A stretch of 64,000 bases of DNA. Source: Bacteroidota bacterium. Its GTDB lineage: Bacteria > Bacteroidota > Bacteroidia > Flavobacteriales > Flavobacteriaceae. Shown here one piece after another: positions 26,015-34,718 of the stretch (its first letter is position 1; each line of letters opens with the position of its first letter). Where the stretch lies: assembly GCA_023386585.1 (NCBI GenBank), contig JAEWJM010000003.1, positions 62,001-126,000 on the forward strand. Direction: 5' to 3'. Position numbers and translations under genes: made by a program. The notes under the pieces are model-generated. The model was not told where the DNA came from, ran no database searches, and saw only the letters and a program-made list of their open reading frames with translations.

Positions 26015-26950
26015 ATGATCATGCAATTTCCATTGGTTTCCGTTATTATTCCGGCTTATAACCAGGCCGAATTTCTTCCCGAAACACTAGAGTCGGTTTT
26101 AAGCCAACGCTATCCAAACTGGGAATGCGTTATCGTTGACGACGGTTCTGCCGACGAATCCTTTAATGTCGCCCAATCAATCGCCGACCGTGATTCGCGT
26201 TTCAAAGCTGTAAGAATTGCCAACAGCGGAGTTTCCGCTGCCAGAAATACCGCCATCGGCGTCGCGACCGGACATTACATTCTTCCACTTGACGGTGACG
26301 ACAAAATCGCTCCCGATTATATTTCCGAGCTTGTAAAAGCGATGGAAGAAGATCCGTCGATAAAGGTCGCCTATGGCAGCAGCGAAAAATTCGGACTTGA
26401 AAATGGCGCCTGGGAACTTGCCGATTTCACTTTTGACAATCTCATTCTGAGCAATATGATCCATTGTTGTGGCCTTTTCCGCAAAGCCGATTTCGATGCA
26501 ATCGGAGGCTACGACACTGCGATGCACGAAGGGCTTGAGGATTGGGAATTCTGGATCAATTTTTTAAAGGAAGACGGGATCGCGAAGAAAGTCGAGTCGG
26601 CGCATTTTTATTATCGCGTCAAATCAGAATCGCGAATGACGCGGATTTCACTTCAAAAACGCTATCGGCTGCTCGCTTACCTTTACTACAAGCACAGTAA
26701 TTATTACGAAAGCTTTCTCGAAAATCCCGACAAGCGGATCAGCATCGACTTTGCGTACGGTTTCTGGCTTAGCGCGCAAACTTACTTCCGCAACGACCGG
26801 GAACGATTCGAGAAAATCAAAAAATACTACAAGATCAGGTTAAAAAAGGAATTGTCATCTGTCGATTTTTTTACGAAAAAGAAGATCCTTTTCCATTGGT
26901 ATCGCCGCGGAAAGCTGAACTTTTCGCTTTGGGACGTTCTAATAAACTAA
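26015..26950 (+). CDS. GT2-family glycosyltransferase
   Basis: A 311-residue GT-A enzyme. V-I-I-P-A-Y-N-Q-A-E-F starts the fold, then V-D-D-G-S-A-D-E-S, and the metal-binding L-D-G-D-D in place of the common D-S-D-D. The W-E-F-W-I segment near residue 180 is typical of family 2 enzymes that use the E-D-W-E/D motif as a catalytic base region. ATG 26015 or ATG 26021 could be the start. It begins a new run of genes after a 40-base gap. Donor is unknown. Confidence 0.87.
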   Translation: MIMQFPLVSVIIPAYNQAEFLPETLESVLSQRYPNWECVIVDDGSADESFNVAQSIADRDSRFKAVRIANSGVSAARNTAIGVATGHYILPLDGDDKIAPDYISELVKAMEEDPSIKVAYGSSEKFGLENGAWELADFTFDNLILSNMIHCCGLFRKADFDAIGGYDTAMHEGLEDWEFWINFLKEDGIAKKVESAHFYYRVKSESRMTRISLQKRYRLLAYLYYKHSNYYESFLENPDKRISIDFAYGFWLSAQTYFRNDRERFEKIKKYYKIRLKKELSSVDFFTKKKILFHWYRRGKLNFSLWDVLIN

Positions 26951-26959
26951 ATTGCGCGC

Positions 26960-27745
26960 ATGATTTCAGTTGTCATACGAAATAAAAATGAAGAGCACGA
27001 GCTCGAATTCCTGCTGAAAAACCTGACGCAGCGCTACAAAGACGACATTGATGAGATAATTGTTCTCGATAATCTTTCAAGCGACAGAAGCGAGGAAATC
27101 ACCCGGCAATATGGAGCAAGATTTGTCACAATCCGCAATTTCTCTTACGGCGGAAGCGCGAATATTGCCGCTGAAGAAGCGAAAAGCGATATTGTGGTAG
27201 TATTCAGCGCACACGCTTTCCCGGTCAGCGACGATTTTTTTAAACTGATCAGCGCAAAGTTCAAAGGCCGCGAATCGGAGCTTGCCGGAGTTCGGTGCAT
27301 ACATTATGTCAACGATTACAAAGCGTATATCAACAAACTTTCGGCTGCTGACGATCCAAATTTATGCGGACTCAACTTTGCGGCTTCGGCATTTAATAAG
27401 CGGATGTGGCAGGAGATTAAATTCAAAGGTGATATCCGAACGCTTGAAGATAAGGAGTGGACAAAACAAGTGCTTCGCCGTGGATATAAAATCGAATTTG
27501 TTCCGGCGGTGTTTTGTTACCATACTTTTCGCACTCGGAAGCAGTTATTTTTCCGGTTCAAAAATGAAGTTGTCGGCGGATACCAGCTTCATCATACCGA
27601 ATATACTTTCGCAAAAGCAGCAAAAAACTTCCTCTATACGCTTGGTAAACTTTGCAAGAATTTCGTCGCCGACCTTTATTACCTGGTTCGCAGGCTGTTT
27701 TTTATGATCGGATTCCTGATCAACAAACCCGAAAAATTCGAATAA
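26960..27745 (+). CDS. GT2-family glycosyltransferase, rhamnosyltransferase-like
   Basis: A 261-residue GT-A protein beginning I-S-V-V-I-R-N-K-N-E-E. I-V-L-D-N-L-S-S-D-R-S matches the second GT2 motif. The usual DxD is not obvious: the corresponding segment reads V-V-F-S-A-H-A-F-P, with Ser-Ala-His in place of Asp-x-Asp. That form is common in rhamnosyltransferase-like GT2 members. L-E-D-K-E-W provides the downstream acidic motif. Its stop overlaps the next start by 1 base (TAATG). Confidence 0.82.
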   Translation: MISVVIRNKNEEHELEFLLKNLTQRYKDDIDEIIVLDNLSSDRSEEITRQYGARFVTIRNFSYGGSANIAAEEAKSDIVVVFSAHAFPVSDDFFKLISAKFKGRESELAGVRCIHYVNDYKAYINKLSAADDPNLCGLNFAASAFNKRMWQEIKFKGDIRTLEDKEWTKQVLRRGYKIEFVPAVFCYHTFRTRKQLFFRFKNEVVGGYQLHHTEYTFAKAAKNFLYTLGKLCKNFVADLYYLVRRLFFMIGFLINKPEKFE

Positions 27746-28695
27746 TGCCGGAACTCCCCAATTCGGTTTCCCAACAAGCCAACGTACCGATCGTAAAATC
27801 GCCAATTAAATTCTCAATCCAGATCGCAACCAAGAACCGACGCGGCGACCTGGAAGTAACGCTGAAGAATATCGCGCATTTATTGGAACGCGACGACGTA
27901 GAATGCATTGTCACCGACGACGGTTCATCTGACGGTACTTTTGATTTTGTTATCTCTACTTATCCGAAAATAATCGCCCGACGCAACGAATCTTCGCTCG
28001 GATATCTCGTTTGCCGAAACCAAATGCTCAATTCCACCGCAACATATGTGGTTACGCTTGACGACGATGCTCATTTTCTTTCGGAAAATCCACTCGAAGA
28101 AATCGAAACGCATTTCGAAAGTCACCGCGAATGTGGACTGTTGGCTTTCCGGATTCTTTGGAGCAAAACCCCGCCGTCAACTCTGATCAGTGATGAAAAG
28201 TCCGTTCGTGTTCGCGGATATGTCGGATGCGGCCACGCCTGGCGTATGGAAAGCTGGAAGAAAATCCCGTCGTATCCCGAATGGTTCAAATTCTATGGCG
28301 AAGAGACTTTTGCATCAATGCATCTTTTCCTTCGCAATATCGAGATTCATTACCTGCCGCAAGTCCTCATACAGCATCGCGTTGACCTGCAAGCCCGAAA
28401 GAATAATAAAGATTACAAGGTTCGTTACAGAAACGGCTTGCGCGCCGATTATTTTCTGTTTTTTCTGTTTCTGCCGTGGCGACTTATTCCTAACAAGCTC
28501 GGTTATTCGGTTTATGCGCAACTCAGCATTCGTATTTTCAAAGGGGAGTTTGCTATGCTTTGGCCGCTGCTGTCGGCGCTGTGGCAGGTGATTTCACATT
28601 TTCCGAGACTACTCCGGGAACGCTCGGCATTCACCAAGGAAGAATACGATGCATACCTTCGCCTTGAAGGGACAAAAATCTATTGGAAACCGTAA
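27745..28695 (+). CDS. GT2-family glycosyltransferase
   Basis: A 316-residue GT-A enzyme when started at ATG 27745, which overlaps the previous stop by 1 base. I-Q-I-A-T-K-N-R-R-G-D-L opens the fold, followed by V-T-D-D-G-S-S-D-G-T and the metal-binding D-D-D in V-T-L-D-D-D-A-H. The Y-G-E-E-T-F segment is the probable catalytic-base region. The C-terminal part has a hydrophobic patch (F-L-F-F-L-F-L-P-W) that may associate with the membrane. It precedes the nonulosonic acid cassette, so it may act near that sugar, but this is only positional. Confidence 0.86.
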   Translation: MPELPNSVSQQANVPIVKSPIKFSIQIATKNRRGDLEVTLKNIAHLLERDDVECIVTDDGSSDGTFDFVISTYPKIIARRNESSLGYLVCRNQMLNSTATYVVTLDDDAHFLSENPLEEIETHFESHRECGLLAFRILWSKTPPSTLISDEKSVRVRGYVGCGHAWRMESWKKIPSYPEWFKFYGEETFASMHLFLRNIEIHYLPQVLIQHRVDLQARKNNKDYKVRYRNGLRADYFLFFLFLPWRLIPNKLGYSVYAQLSIRIFKGEFAMLWPLLSALWQVISHFPRLLRERSAFTKEEYDAYLRLEGTKIYWKP

Positions 28696-28725
28696 TTTTA
28701 GCTACTTTAGCGAGGCATAAAACTA

Positions 28726-29394
28726 ATGAAAAACATTGTTGTCATACCCGCACGCGGCGGTTCAAAGCGCCTTCCCGGAAAAAACCTGGCGCCGTTGGGC
28801 GGAATTCCTCTACTGGCGCACAGCATTAAATATGCGCTGAAGAATCACGCTTTGGCGGATGCTCTTTTTGTCACCACCGATAATTCCGAAATAGCAGCTT
28901 GCGCCGAGCAATATCATGCTAACGTGATACTTCGCCCGAAAGAATTATCAGGCGACGACGAACCTACGGTAAGCGCGGTGCAGCACGTAATTGACAATTG
29001 CGGTTTTGAGGTTGATAATGTGATTTTATTGCAGCCGACGAACCCACTGCGGCCGGAAGGCTTGTTGGAAGATGCAATGAAGTTATTTGTCGAAAGCGGT
29101 GCTGACAGCCTTTTTACGGTCTCACGCAATCATCATAAACTCGGCAAAATAGATCGGGGCCACTTTATTCCGTTCAATTACTCGCCCGGCCAGCGAAGCC
29201 AGGATTTGGAACCGCTTTACTACGAGAACGGACTTTTATACATCAGCAGCAGTAAGGTCATTGGCAGCGGAAAAATTTTCTCGAACGAGGCGCTTCCACT
29301 GCTTGTCGATCACCCGTTTTCGGCAGTCGATATTGATACTGCAACCGATTTTGAATACGCCCAATATCTTTTCAACAAATACCAGAACAAATGA
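28726..29394 (+). CDS. neuA: acylneuraminate cytidylyltransferase (NeuA/LegF-like)
   Basis: A 222-residue enzyme that activates a nonulosonic acid with CTP to give the CMP-sugar donor. The nucleotide-binding signature P-A-R-G-G-S-K-R-L-P-G-K-N-L is at residues 7-20. L-L-Q-P-T-N-P-L-R and D-I-D-T-A-T-D-F are the other family motifs. The gene starts after a 30-base gap that contains only imperfect -7-like boxes (TACTTTAG) and overlaps neuB by 4 bases. NeuA, LegF and PseF are similar; this could use Neu5Ac or legionaminic acid. Confidence 0.88.
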   Translation: MKNIVVIPARGGSKRLPGKNLAPLGGIPLLAHSIKYALKNHALADALFVTTDNSEIAACAEQYHANVILRPKELSGDDEPTVSAVQHVIDNCGFEVDNVILLQPTNPLRPEGLLEDAMKLFVESGADSLFTVSRNHHKLGKIDRGHFIPFNYSPGQRSQDLEPLYYENGLLYISSSKVIGSGKIFSNEALPLLVDHPFSAVDIDTATDFEYAQYLFNKYQNK

Positions 29395-30431
29395 ATCCAT
29401 ATATCGATTTAGGCGGCAGAAAAACCGGGCCCGATTTTCCGCCGCTTGTAATTGCCGAGATCGGAATCAACCACGAAGGATCGCTCGAAACCGCAATGAA
29501 AATGGTGGATGCAGCGCATCGTGCCGGCGCCGAAGTTGTGAAACACCAGACGCATATTGTTGCCGATGAGATGAGCGCTGTGGCCAAAAAAGTAATTCCC
29601 GGCAACGCAAGCGTCTCGATATATGAAATTATGGAACGCTGCGCGCTGAATGAGCAGGACGAATACGAATTGATGCGCTACGTCAATTCGAAGGGAATGA
29701 TCTTCATTTCAACGCCTTTTTCTCGAGCGGCCGCTGAGCGATTGAAGAAATTTGATGTCCCTGCTTATAAGATCGGATCCGGTGAATGTAGCAATTATCC
29801 ATTGCTTGAACACATCGCGTCCTTTGGCAAGCCCGTAATTTTAAGCACTGGAATGAACACCATTGAAAGCGTAAGCCGCGCTGTCGCGATTTTCGACCGC
29901 AAGAATGTACCCGTCGCGCTGCTTCATACGACGAACCTGTACCCAACGCCGATTCCTCTGGTGCGATATGGCGCGATGACACAATTGCACGAGGCTTTCC
30001 CCGATAAGGTTTTCGGATTGAGCGATCACACGCTAAACAACAATGCCTGTCTTGGCGCAGTGGCTTTGGGCGCCTCGATTCTCGAGAGGCATTTCACGGA
30101 TACCATGGATCGGCCGGGACCGGACATAATTTGCAGTATGGATGAAAGGGCCTGCCGCGAGCTTATCGTTTCCTCGAGCGAAATCTGGCAGATGCGCGGC
30201 GGAAGCAAAGAGCCCGCGAAGGAAGAACAGGTCACCATCGATTTTGCTTTTGCAACGGTTTGTTCGATCAGGCCAATTGACAAAGGTGAAATAATCACCC
30301 GCGACAACATATGGGTGAAACGGCCGGGAACTGGAAAAATACCTGCAGCCGATTTTGAGCAATTGCTTGGTAAAAGAGCAACTCGCGCGATAAGCAACGA
30401 CGAACAACTTGACTATTCTGATTTCAGTTGA
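29391..30431 (+). CDS. neuB: N-acetylneuraminate/legionaminate synthase
   Basis: A 346-residue two-domain enzyme. The N-terminal TIM barrel begins I-A-E-I-G-I-N-H-E-G-S and carries K-H-Q-T-H, the K-I-G-S-G-E segment, L-S-T-G-M-N and L-S-D-H-T. The C-terminal antifreeze-like SAF domain covers about residues 285-346 (S-I-R-P-I-D-K-G-E-I-I-T). It condenses phosphoenolpyruvate with ManNAc (sialic acid) or 2,4-diacetamido-2,4,6-trideoxymannose (legionaminic acid). It overlaps neuA by 4 bases and neuC by 1. The substrate cannot be fixed by eye; the 4,6-dehydratase and aminotransferase elsewhere in the locus favour a legionaminic-type product. Confidence 0.9.
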   Translation: MNPYIDLGGRKTGPDFPPLVIAEIGINHEGSLETAMKMVDAAHRAGAEVVKHQTHIVADEMSAVAKKVIPGNASVSIYEIMERCALNEQDEYELMRYVNSKGMIFISTPFSRAAAERLKKFDVPAYKIGSGECSNYPLLEHIASFGKPVILSTGMNTIESVSRAVAIFDRKNVPVALLHTTNLYPTPIPLVRYGAMTQLHEAFPDKVFGLSDHTLNNNACLGAVALGASILERHFTDTMDRPGPDIICSMDERACRELIVSSSEIWQMRGGSKEPAKEEQVTIDFAFATVCSIRPIDKGEIITRDNIWVKRPGTGKIPAADFEQLLGKRATRAISNDEQLDYSDFS

Positions 30432-31552
30432 TGAAAAAGATCCTTTTCCTTACGGGTACGCGGGCCGACTTCGGCAAAATTAAATCGTTGATTTCTACGG
30501 TGGAAGCCGCCGACGGATTTGAAGTCTACGTATTTGTCACCGGAATGCACCTGCTCAAGGAATACGGATACACTTTGGTCGAAATTGAGCGTTGCGGATT
30601 CAAGAATATTCATACGTTTTTTAATCATACGCACGAATCGACGATGGATCTCACGCTCGGAAAAACCATCGAAGGGCTTTCCGCGCACGTGAAATCAATT
30701 AATCCCGATATGATTGTAGTCCACGGCGACCGTGTTGAAACGCTTGCCGGCGCTATTGTCGGTTCGCTAAACAACATTCTGGTTGCCCATATCGAAGGCG
30801 GAGAACTTTCGGGAACTGTCGACGAGCTCATCCGCCACAGCGTGACAAAACTCAGCCACATTCATTTTGTTTCCAACTCACAGGCAGCAAAGCGGTTGCT
30901 CCAGATGGGCGAAATCGAATCCTCGATCTTCACGATTGGTTCGCCCGACATCGACATAATGTTTTCCGATTCGCTTCCAAGCCTTCAAACCGCAAGGGAT
31001 TACTATCAGATTCCGTTTGAAAATTACGGGATTGCGATGTTTCATCCGGTGACAACGGAGGAAAAGGAAATGAAGAATTATGCGGGCCATTTCGTGGAGG
31101 CATTGCTCAGCGATACGCACAACTATGTAGTGGTTTATCCCAACAATGATTTTGGGAGCAGTTATATTTTGGATGCGTACCGAAAGCTTGGACACGACAG
31201 CCGTTTTAGGATTTTTCCTTCGCTGCGGTTCGAGTATTTCCTCGTGCTGTTGAAATACGCCAAGTTCATCATCGGAAACAGCAGCGCCGGAATCCGCGAA
31301 GCGCCGTACTACGGAATTCCAATCGTCAACATCGGAACAAGACAGCAAAACCGCGCCCTTCATGCCGATATCATCAACACCGGTTACGAATCCGCTAGCA
31401 TTCTGGAAGCTTTGCGCACCATCGACAGTCACAGACCATCTCCCATCGATGGCGAATTTGGATCGGGAAACAGCGCACAACAATTCCTCGATTGCCTCCG
31501 TGGCACCGCTATTTGGTCGCTTAATCATCAGAAGCAATTCCGCGATATCTGA
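30431..31552 (+). CDS. neuC: UDP-GlcNAc or UDP-diNAc-bacillosamine hydrolysing 2-epimerase (NeuC/LegG-like)
   Basis: A 373-residue GT-B-fold epimerase starting M-K-K-I-L-F-L-T-G-T-R-A-D-F at ATG 30431 (TGATG overlap with neuB). V-H-G-D-R-V-E, H-I-E-G-G-E-L-S-G-T and G-N-S-S-A-G-I-R-E are the signature motifs of hydrolysing 2-epimerases. It converts a UDP-N-acetyl-hexosamine to a free mannosamine derivative, the substrate of NeuB. By recalled sequence the TGTRADF and HIEGGELSGT form looks closer to the Campylobacter-type NeuC/LegG group than to E. coli NeuC, which needs a phylogenetic check. Confidence 0.88.
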   Translation: MKKILFLTGTRADFGKIKSLISTVEAADGFEVYVFVTGMHLLKEYGYTLVEIERCGFKNIHTFFNHTHESTMDLTLGKTIEGLSAHVKSINPDMIVVHGDRVETLAGAIVGSLNNILVAHIEGGELSGTVDELIRHSVTKLSHIHFVSNSQAAKRLLQMGEIESSIFTIGSPDIDIMFSDSLPSLQTARDYYQIPFENYGIAMFHPVTTEEKEMKNYAGHFVEALLSDTHNYVVVYPNNDFGSSYILDAYRKLGHDSRFRIFPSLRFEYFLVLLKYAKFIIGNSSAGIREAPYYGIPIVNIGTRQQNRALHADIINTGYESASILEALRTIDSHRPSPIDGEFGSGNSAQQFLDCLRGTAIWSLNHQKQFRDI

Positions 31553-31627
31553 AGCAGGCCGCTACTGTAAGCCATTTGCTATAGTGGTTTATATTTAATA
31601 ATTTCCCCGCTCAAACTACGGTGGAAA

Positions 31628-33016
31628 TTGCCAGGCAAAAAAATTTTCATACTTCTTCCTGATGGCGTCGGCTTGCGGAATTTCGCCTATACGAATTTCT
31701 ACGAATTGGGGCGCAAAATGGGATTTGAAATTGTTTTCTGGAATAAAACTGATTTTGACCTTCAGGAACTGGGTTTCGAACAGGTGAAGATACATTCGTC
31801 GAAACTTCATCCGCTAACGGACATACTTAAAAAAGCGGCGAATTTCATCGAATTGAAGTCGAGTGCCAAAAAGTGGAACGATTCAGTTTACCTGACGTAC
31901 ATTTTTCCGCTGCCTTATAAAACTTTTTCCGATCGGATTAAGCGCCTTGCCGTAAAATATTACGTTTTCAGGTATCGCAATTCGCTAGGCCGTCTGCGCA
32001 GACGAATTCAGGCGTTAGAGTCGGCAACCGATTATTTCCGGCAGTGCGTCGAAACCCTGCAGCGTGAAAAGCCCGCGATGGTTTTTTGCACAAATCAGCG
32101 GATCGTGCACGCAATTGCACCTATGGAAGCCGCTAAAAGGCTGGGGATTCCAACTGCGACTTTTATATTTTCGTGGGATAACCTTCCAAAAGCTACAAAG
32201 CTCATCGATGCAGATTATAATTTTGTGTGGAGCGAACACATGAAGACTGAGTTGCTTAAATATTATCCGGCAACAGATGCGGATAAAACACTGGTAACCG
32301 GAACGCCGCAATTTGAGGCACATTATAATGCTGTGCTGCTGGAAGCGCGGCAAGAATTTTTACTGTCGCACGGCCTTGCCACGGACAAAAAATACATTTG
32401 CTTTTCCGGTGACGACATCACTACGTCGCCGCACGACCCGGCATATCTTTCAGATGTAGCTGCGGCTGTACGGTCACTCAACAGCAAAGGCCATAACCTC
32501 GGAATCATCTTTAGGCGATGCCCGGTCGATTTTTCTACGCGGTTTGATTCAGTACTCGAAAACAACCGGGATCTCATTACCGCAATTTCACCCGAGTGGA
32601 AGAGCATCGGCGAGCAATGGAATGCGGTGCTCCCCACGCGCGAAGACCTGAAGCTTCAGATGAACACGATCGCATGCAGCGAAATGGTGATCAATCTCGG
32701 CTCGTCAATGGTATTTGATTTTGCGGCGCAGGGCAAACCTTGTGGATTTATAAATTATAATGTAAACGGCAGCCCGACTGATTGGTCAGTTGAAAAGATA
32801 TACAACTATGTTCACTTCAGGTCGATGCCCGACGAACGCGCTGTATTTTGGCTCAATAGCCCGGATGAAATTGAAGCGAAGATCAAACAAGCGCTGGAGC
32901 GTCCCGGGTTCCATCTGCCATACGCCAGGGAATGGTTTGAAAAAATTAACATGCAACCGGCAGAAAAAGCCTCAGAACGGATTTGGAATTGCATTTCTAA
33001 AATTGTCGGCCAATGA
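31628..33016 (+). CDS. unrecognised GT-B-like protein, candidate nonulosonate transferase
   Basis: A 462-residue soluble protein with no family I can name confidently. The frame begins at TTG 31628, since the next methionine is 30 residues in. The middle segment F-S-W-D-N-L-P-K-A-T-K-L-I-D-A-D and the C-terminal N-L-G-S-S-M-V-F-D-F-A-A-Q-G-K-P look like the donor-side loops of GT-B enzymes of the CDP-glycerol transferase or polysialyltransferase type. It sits 75 bases after neuC, after an imperfect TATATTTA box, and overlaps the hexapeptide acyltransferase by 4 bases. By position it may transfer the CMP-activated acid, but that is inference. Confidence 0.5.
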   Translation: MPGKKIFILLPDGVGLRNFAYTNFYELGRKMGFEIVFWNKTDFDLQELGFEQVKIHSSKLHPLTDILKKAANFIELKSSAKKWNDSVYLTYIFPLPYKTFSDRIKRLAVKYYVFRYRNSLGRLRRRIQALESATDYFRQCVETLQREKPAMVFCTNQRIVHAIAPMEAAKRLGIPTATFIFSWDNLPKATKLIDADYNFVWSEHMKTELLKYYPATDADKTLVTGTPQFEAHYNAVLLEARQEFLLSHGLATDKKYICFSGDDITTSPHDPAYLSDVAAAVRSLNSKGHNLGIIFRRCPVDFSTRFDSVLENNRDLITAISPEWKSIGEQWNAVLPTREDLKLQMNTIACSEMVINLGSSMVFDFAAQGKPCGFINYNVNGSPTDWSVEKIYNYVHFRSMPDERAVFWLNSPDEIEAKIKQALERPGFHLPYAREWFEKINMQPAEKASERIWNCISKIVGQ

Positions 33017-33576
33017 GTACACGTGATGTTTTACTAGCCGATTTCAAACGCTGCGGAATGCAGGATTTGCGATTGCGAAATGTGTTACGAGTGTTTTACC
33101 TCGCCCCGAATCCGGGATTAAAATTCCTTACAATTTTTCGGCTTACGCAGCATTACCGGCGCAAAAACCGTTTGCTATTCTACTTTTTCTTCTTTTGGCT
33201 GCGAAGGTTGAAATACAAATATGGACTCGACATTTCCTACCGGACAAGTATCGGTAGGGGACTTTACATCGGTCACTTCGGACAGGTCGTCGTGCACGGC
33301 GATGCTGTGATCGGGGAAAACTGTAACCTTTCGCAGGGAATTACCATCGGAATATTAACCCGCGGCAGGAATGCAGGAGTTCCTAAAATCGGGGATCGGG
33401 TTTTTATCGGCCCGAATGCCGTTATTGTTGGCGGAATCACGATCGGAAATGATGTGTTGATCGGATCAAATGCCTTGGTAAACTTTGACGTTCCCGATAA
33501 TTCGGTAGTTGCCGGGCCGGTCGCCACTATTGTCTCCGAAAAAGGATCTGACGGATATATCCTAAATCAAGCCTGA
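33013..33576 (+). CDS. left-handed beta-helix O-acetyltransferase, serine-acetyltransferase-like
   Basis: A 187-residue protein. A helical N-terminal part (residues 1-75) is followed by hexapeptide repeats (about 85-175), with G-L-Y-I-G-H-F-G-Q-V-V-V-H-G, G-E-N-C-N-L-S-Q-G-I-T-I-G and G-D-R-V-F-I-G-P-N-A-V-I-V-G-G. The conserved histidines in I-G-H and V-H-G match the CysE-type active site. Inside a glycosyltransferase operon (ATGA overlap before, TGATG after) it most likely O-acetylates a sugar. It does not look like the shorter PglD/NeuD N-acetyltransferases, so the 4-N-acetylation step remains unassigned. Confidence 0.8.
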   Translation: MSTRDVLLADFKRCGMQDLRLRNVLRVFYLAPNPGLKFLTIFRLTQHYRRKNRLLFYFFFFWLRRLKYKYGLDISYRTSIGRGLYIGHFGQVVVHGDAVIGENCNLSQGITIGILTRGRNAGVPKIGDRVFIGPNAVIVGGITIGNDVLIGSNALVNFDVPDNSVVAGPVATIVSEKGSDGYILNQA

Positions 33577-34718
33577 TGAAAATTGCCTTTCTCACCCCGG
33601 AATTTCCAAATTCAAGGTCGGCGAAATCCGGCGGGTTGGGAACAAGCCTCGTAAATCTTGCGACGGCGCTTGCACGCAACGAACAACAGATCTTTGTTGT
33701 GCTTTTCCGGCAGAAAGAAAATGCAGTTTTTGTTGAAAATGGAATTGAAATCCACTTGGTGTCAGCACCGAAATATTTTTTGTTTTCAGCCTATCGCGAA
33801 AGAAAACACCTTGAAAAGTACGTGAACAACCTGATTGCCGAAAAGCAAATTGACCTTGTCGAGGCGGCCGATTGGACCGGGACTACCGCGTTCATGAACC
33901 TCGATGCTCCACTGGTGGTGCGCTTTCACGGAAGCGATGCCTACTTCTGCCATTTGGAAGGCCGGAAGCAACGCCTTAAGAATTTTGTGCTCGAGAAACT
34001 TGGTGTTCACGCTGCCGATGCTTTTGTGGCGCCGACTGCTTTTGCAGGGAAGCTCAGCAAAGAAATTTTTAATATAGATAAGCCGGTTCAGACGATCCAT
34101 TACGGACTCGAATTATCCAATTTTGATAACCCTCAACCGGAGATTTTTGAAAAAGGCCTGATTCTTTATATCGGCACGATCATTAGGAAAAAAGGAGTAT
34201 TTGAACTTCCTGAAATTTTGGAAAGCGTCCTTAAGAATGTTCCGAATGCAAAACTGGTGTTGGTCGGCCAGGATTCAGCAGATCTCCAAACGGGTAGCAA
34301 ATCGACCTGGAAGCTGCTCGAAAAGGAGTTTTCTTCAATCGCCGAACACGTTGAGTATGTTGGTAAAATTCCGTATGATGCAGTTCAGGAGTACATCCGG
34401 CGCGCAAACGTCTGTATTTTTCCCACTTTTGCCGAAACGCTCGGAATGGTCACCATCGAATCGATGGCAATGTCGAAAGCAGTAGTGAATTCAAATATCG
34501 GCTGGTCGCGCGAGCTGCTGGTTGACGGTGAAAGCGGCTTTCTTGTACATCCGCACGATCATGCATTGTTCGCTTCCAGAATCGTCGATCTTCTTCAAAA
34601 CGAGGCACTTTGCACCGATCTGGGAAGTGCCGCACGAAGGCGAGTAGAGCAGTTGTTCGACATCAATAAAACCGTGAGGCAAAATATCGATTTCTACGAA
34701 AAGGTCTTACGCAAATGA
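33576..34718 (+). CDS. GT4-family glycosyltransferase
   Basis: A 380-residue GT-B enzyme. The N-terminal loop A-K-S-G-G-L-G-T-S-L binds the acceptor side, and V-R-F-H-G-S-D-A-Y is typical of glycogen-synthase-like GT4 members. The C-terminal donor site has A-E-T-L-G-M-V-T-I-E-S-M-A-M (EX7E) followed by N-S-N-I-G-W-S-R-E-L-L. It overlaps its neighbours by 1 and 4 bases. Acceptor and donor are unknown. Confidence 0.88.
   Translation: MKIAFLTPEFPNSRSAKSGGLGTSLVNLATALARNEQQIFVVLFRQKENAVFVENGIEIHLVSAPKYFLFSAYRERKHLEKYVNNLIAEKQIDLVEAADWTGTTAFMNLDAPLVVRFHGSDAYFCHLEGRKQRLKNFVLEKLGVHAADAFVAPTAFAGKLSKEIFNIDKPVQTIHYGLELSNFDNPQPEIFEKGLILYIGTIIRKKGVFELPEILESVLKNVPNAKLVLVGQDSADLQTGSKSTWKLLEKEFSSIAEHVEYVGKIPYDAVQEYIRRANVCIFPTFAETLGMVTIESMAMSKAVVNSNIGWSRELLVDGESGFLVHPHDHALFASRIVDLLQNEALCTDLGSAARRRVEQLFDINKTVRQNIDFYEKVLRK

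Noticed and set aside
30878..31537. 219-residue open frame on the minus strand
   Set aside because: Antisense to neuC, whose family motifs cover the whole stretch.
33013..33576. PglD/NeuD-type sugar N-acetyltransferase
   Set aside because: The helical N-terminal part and the histidine pattern look like serine acetyltransferase-type O-acetyltransferases. PglD has a Rossmann-like N-terminal domain that is absent here.
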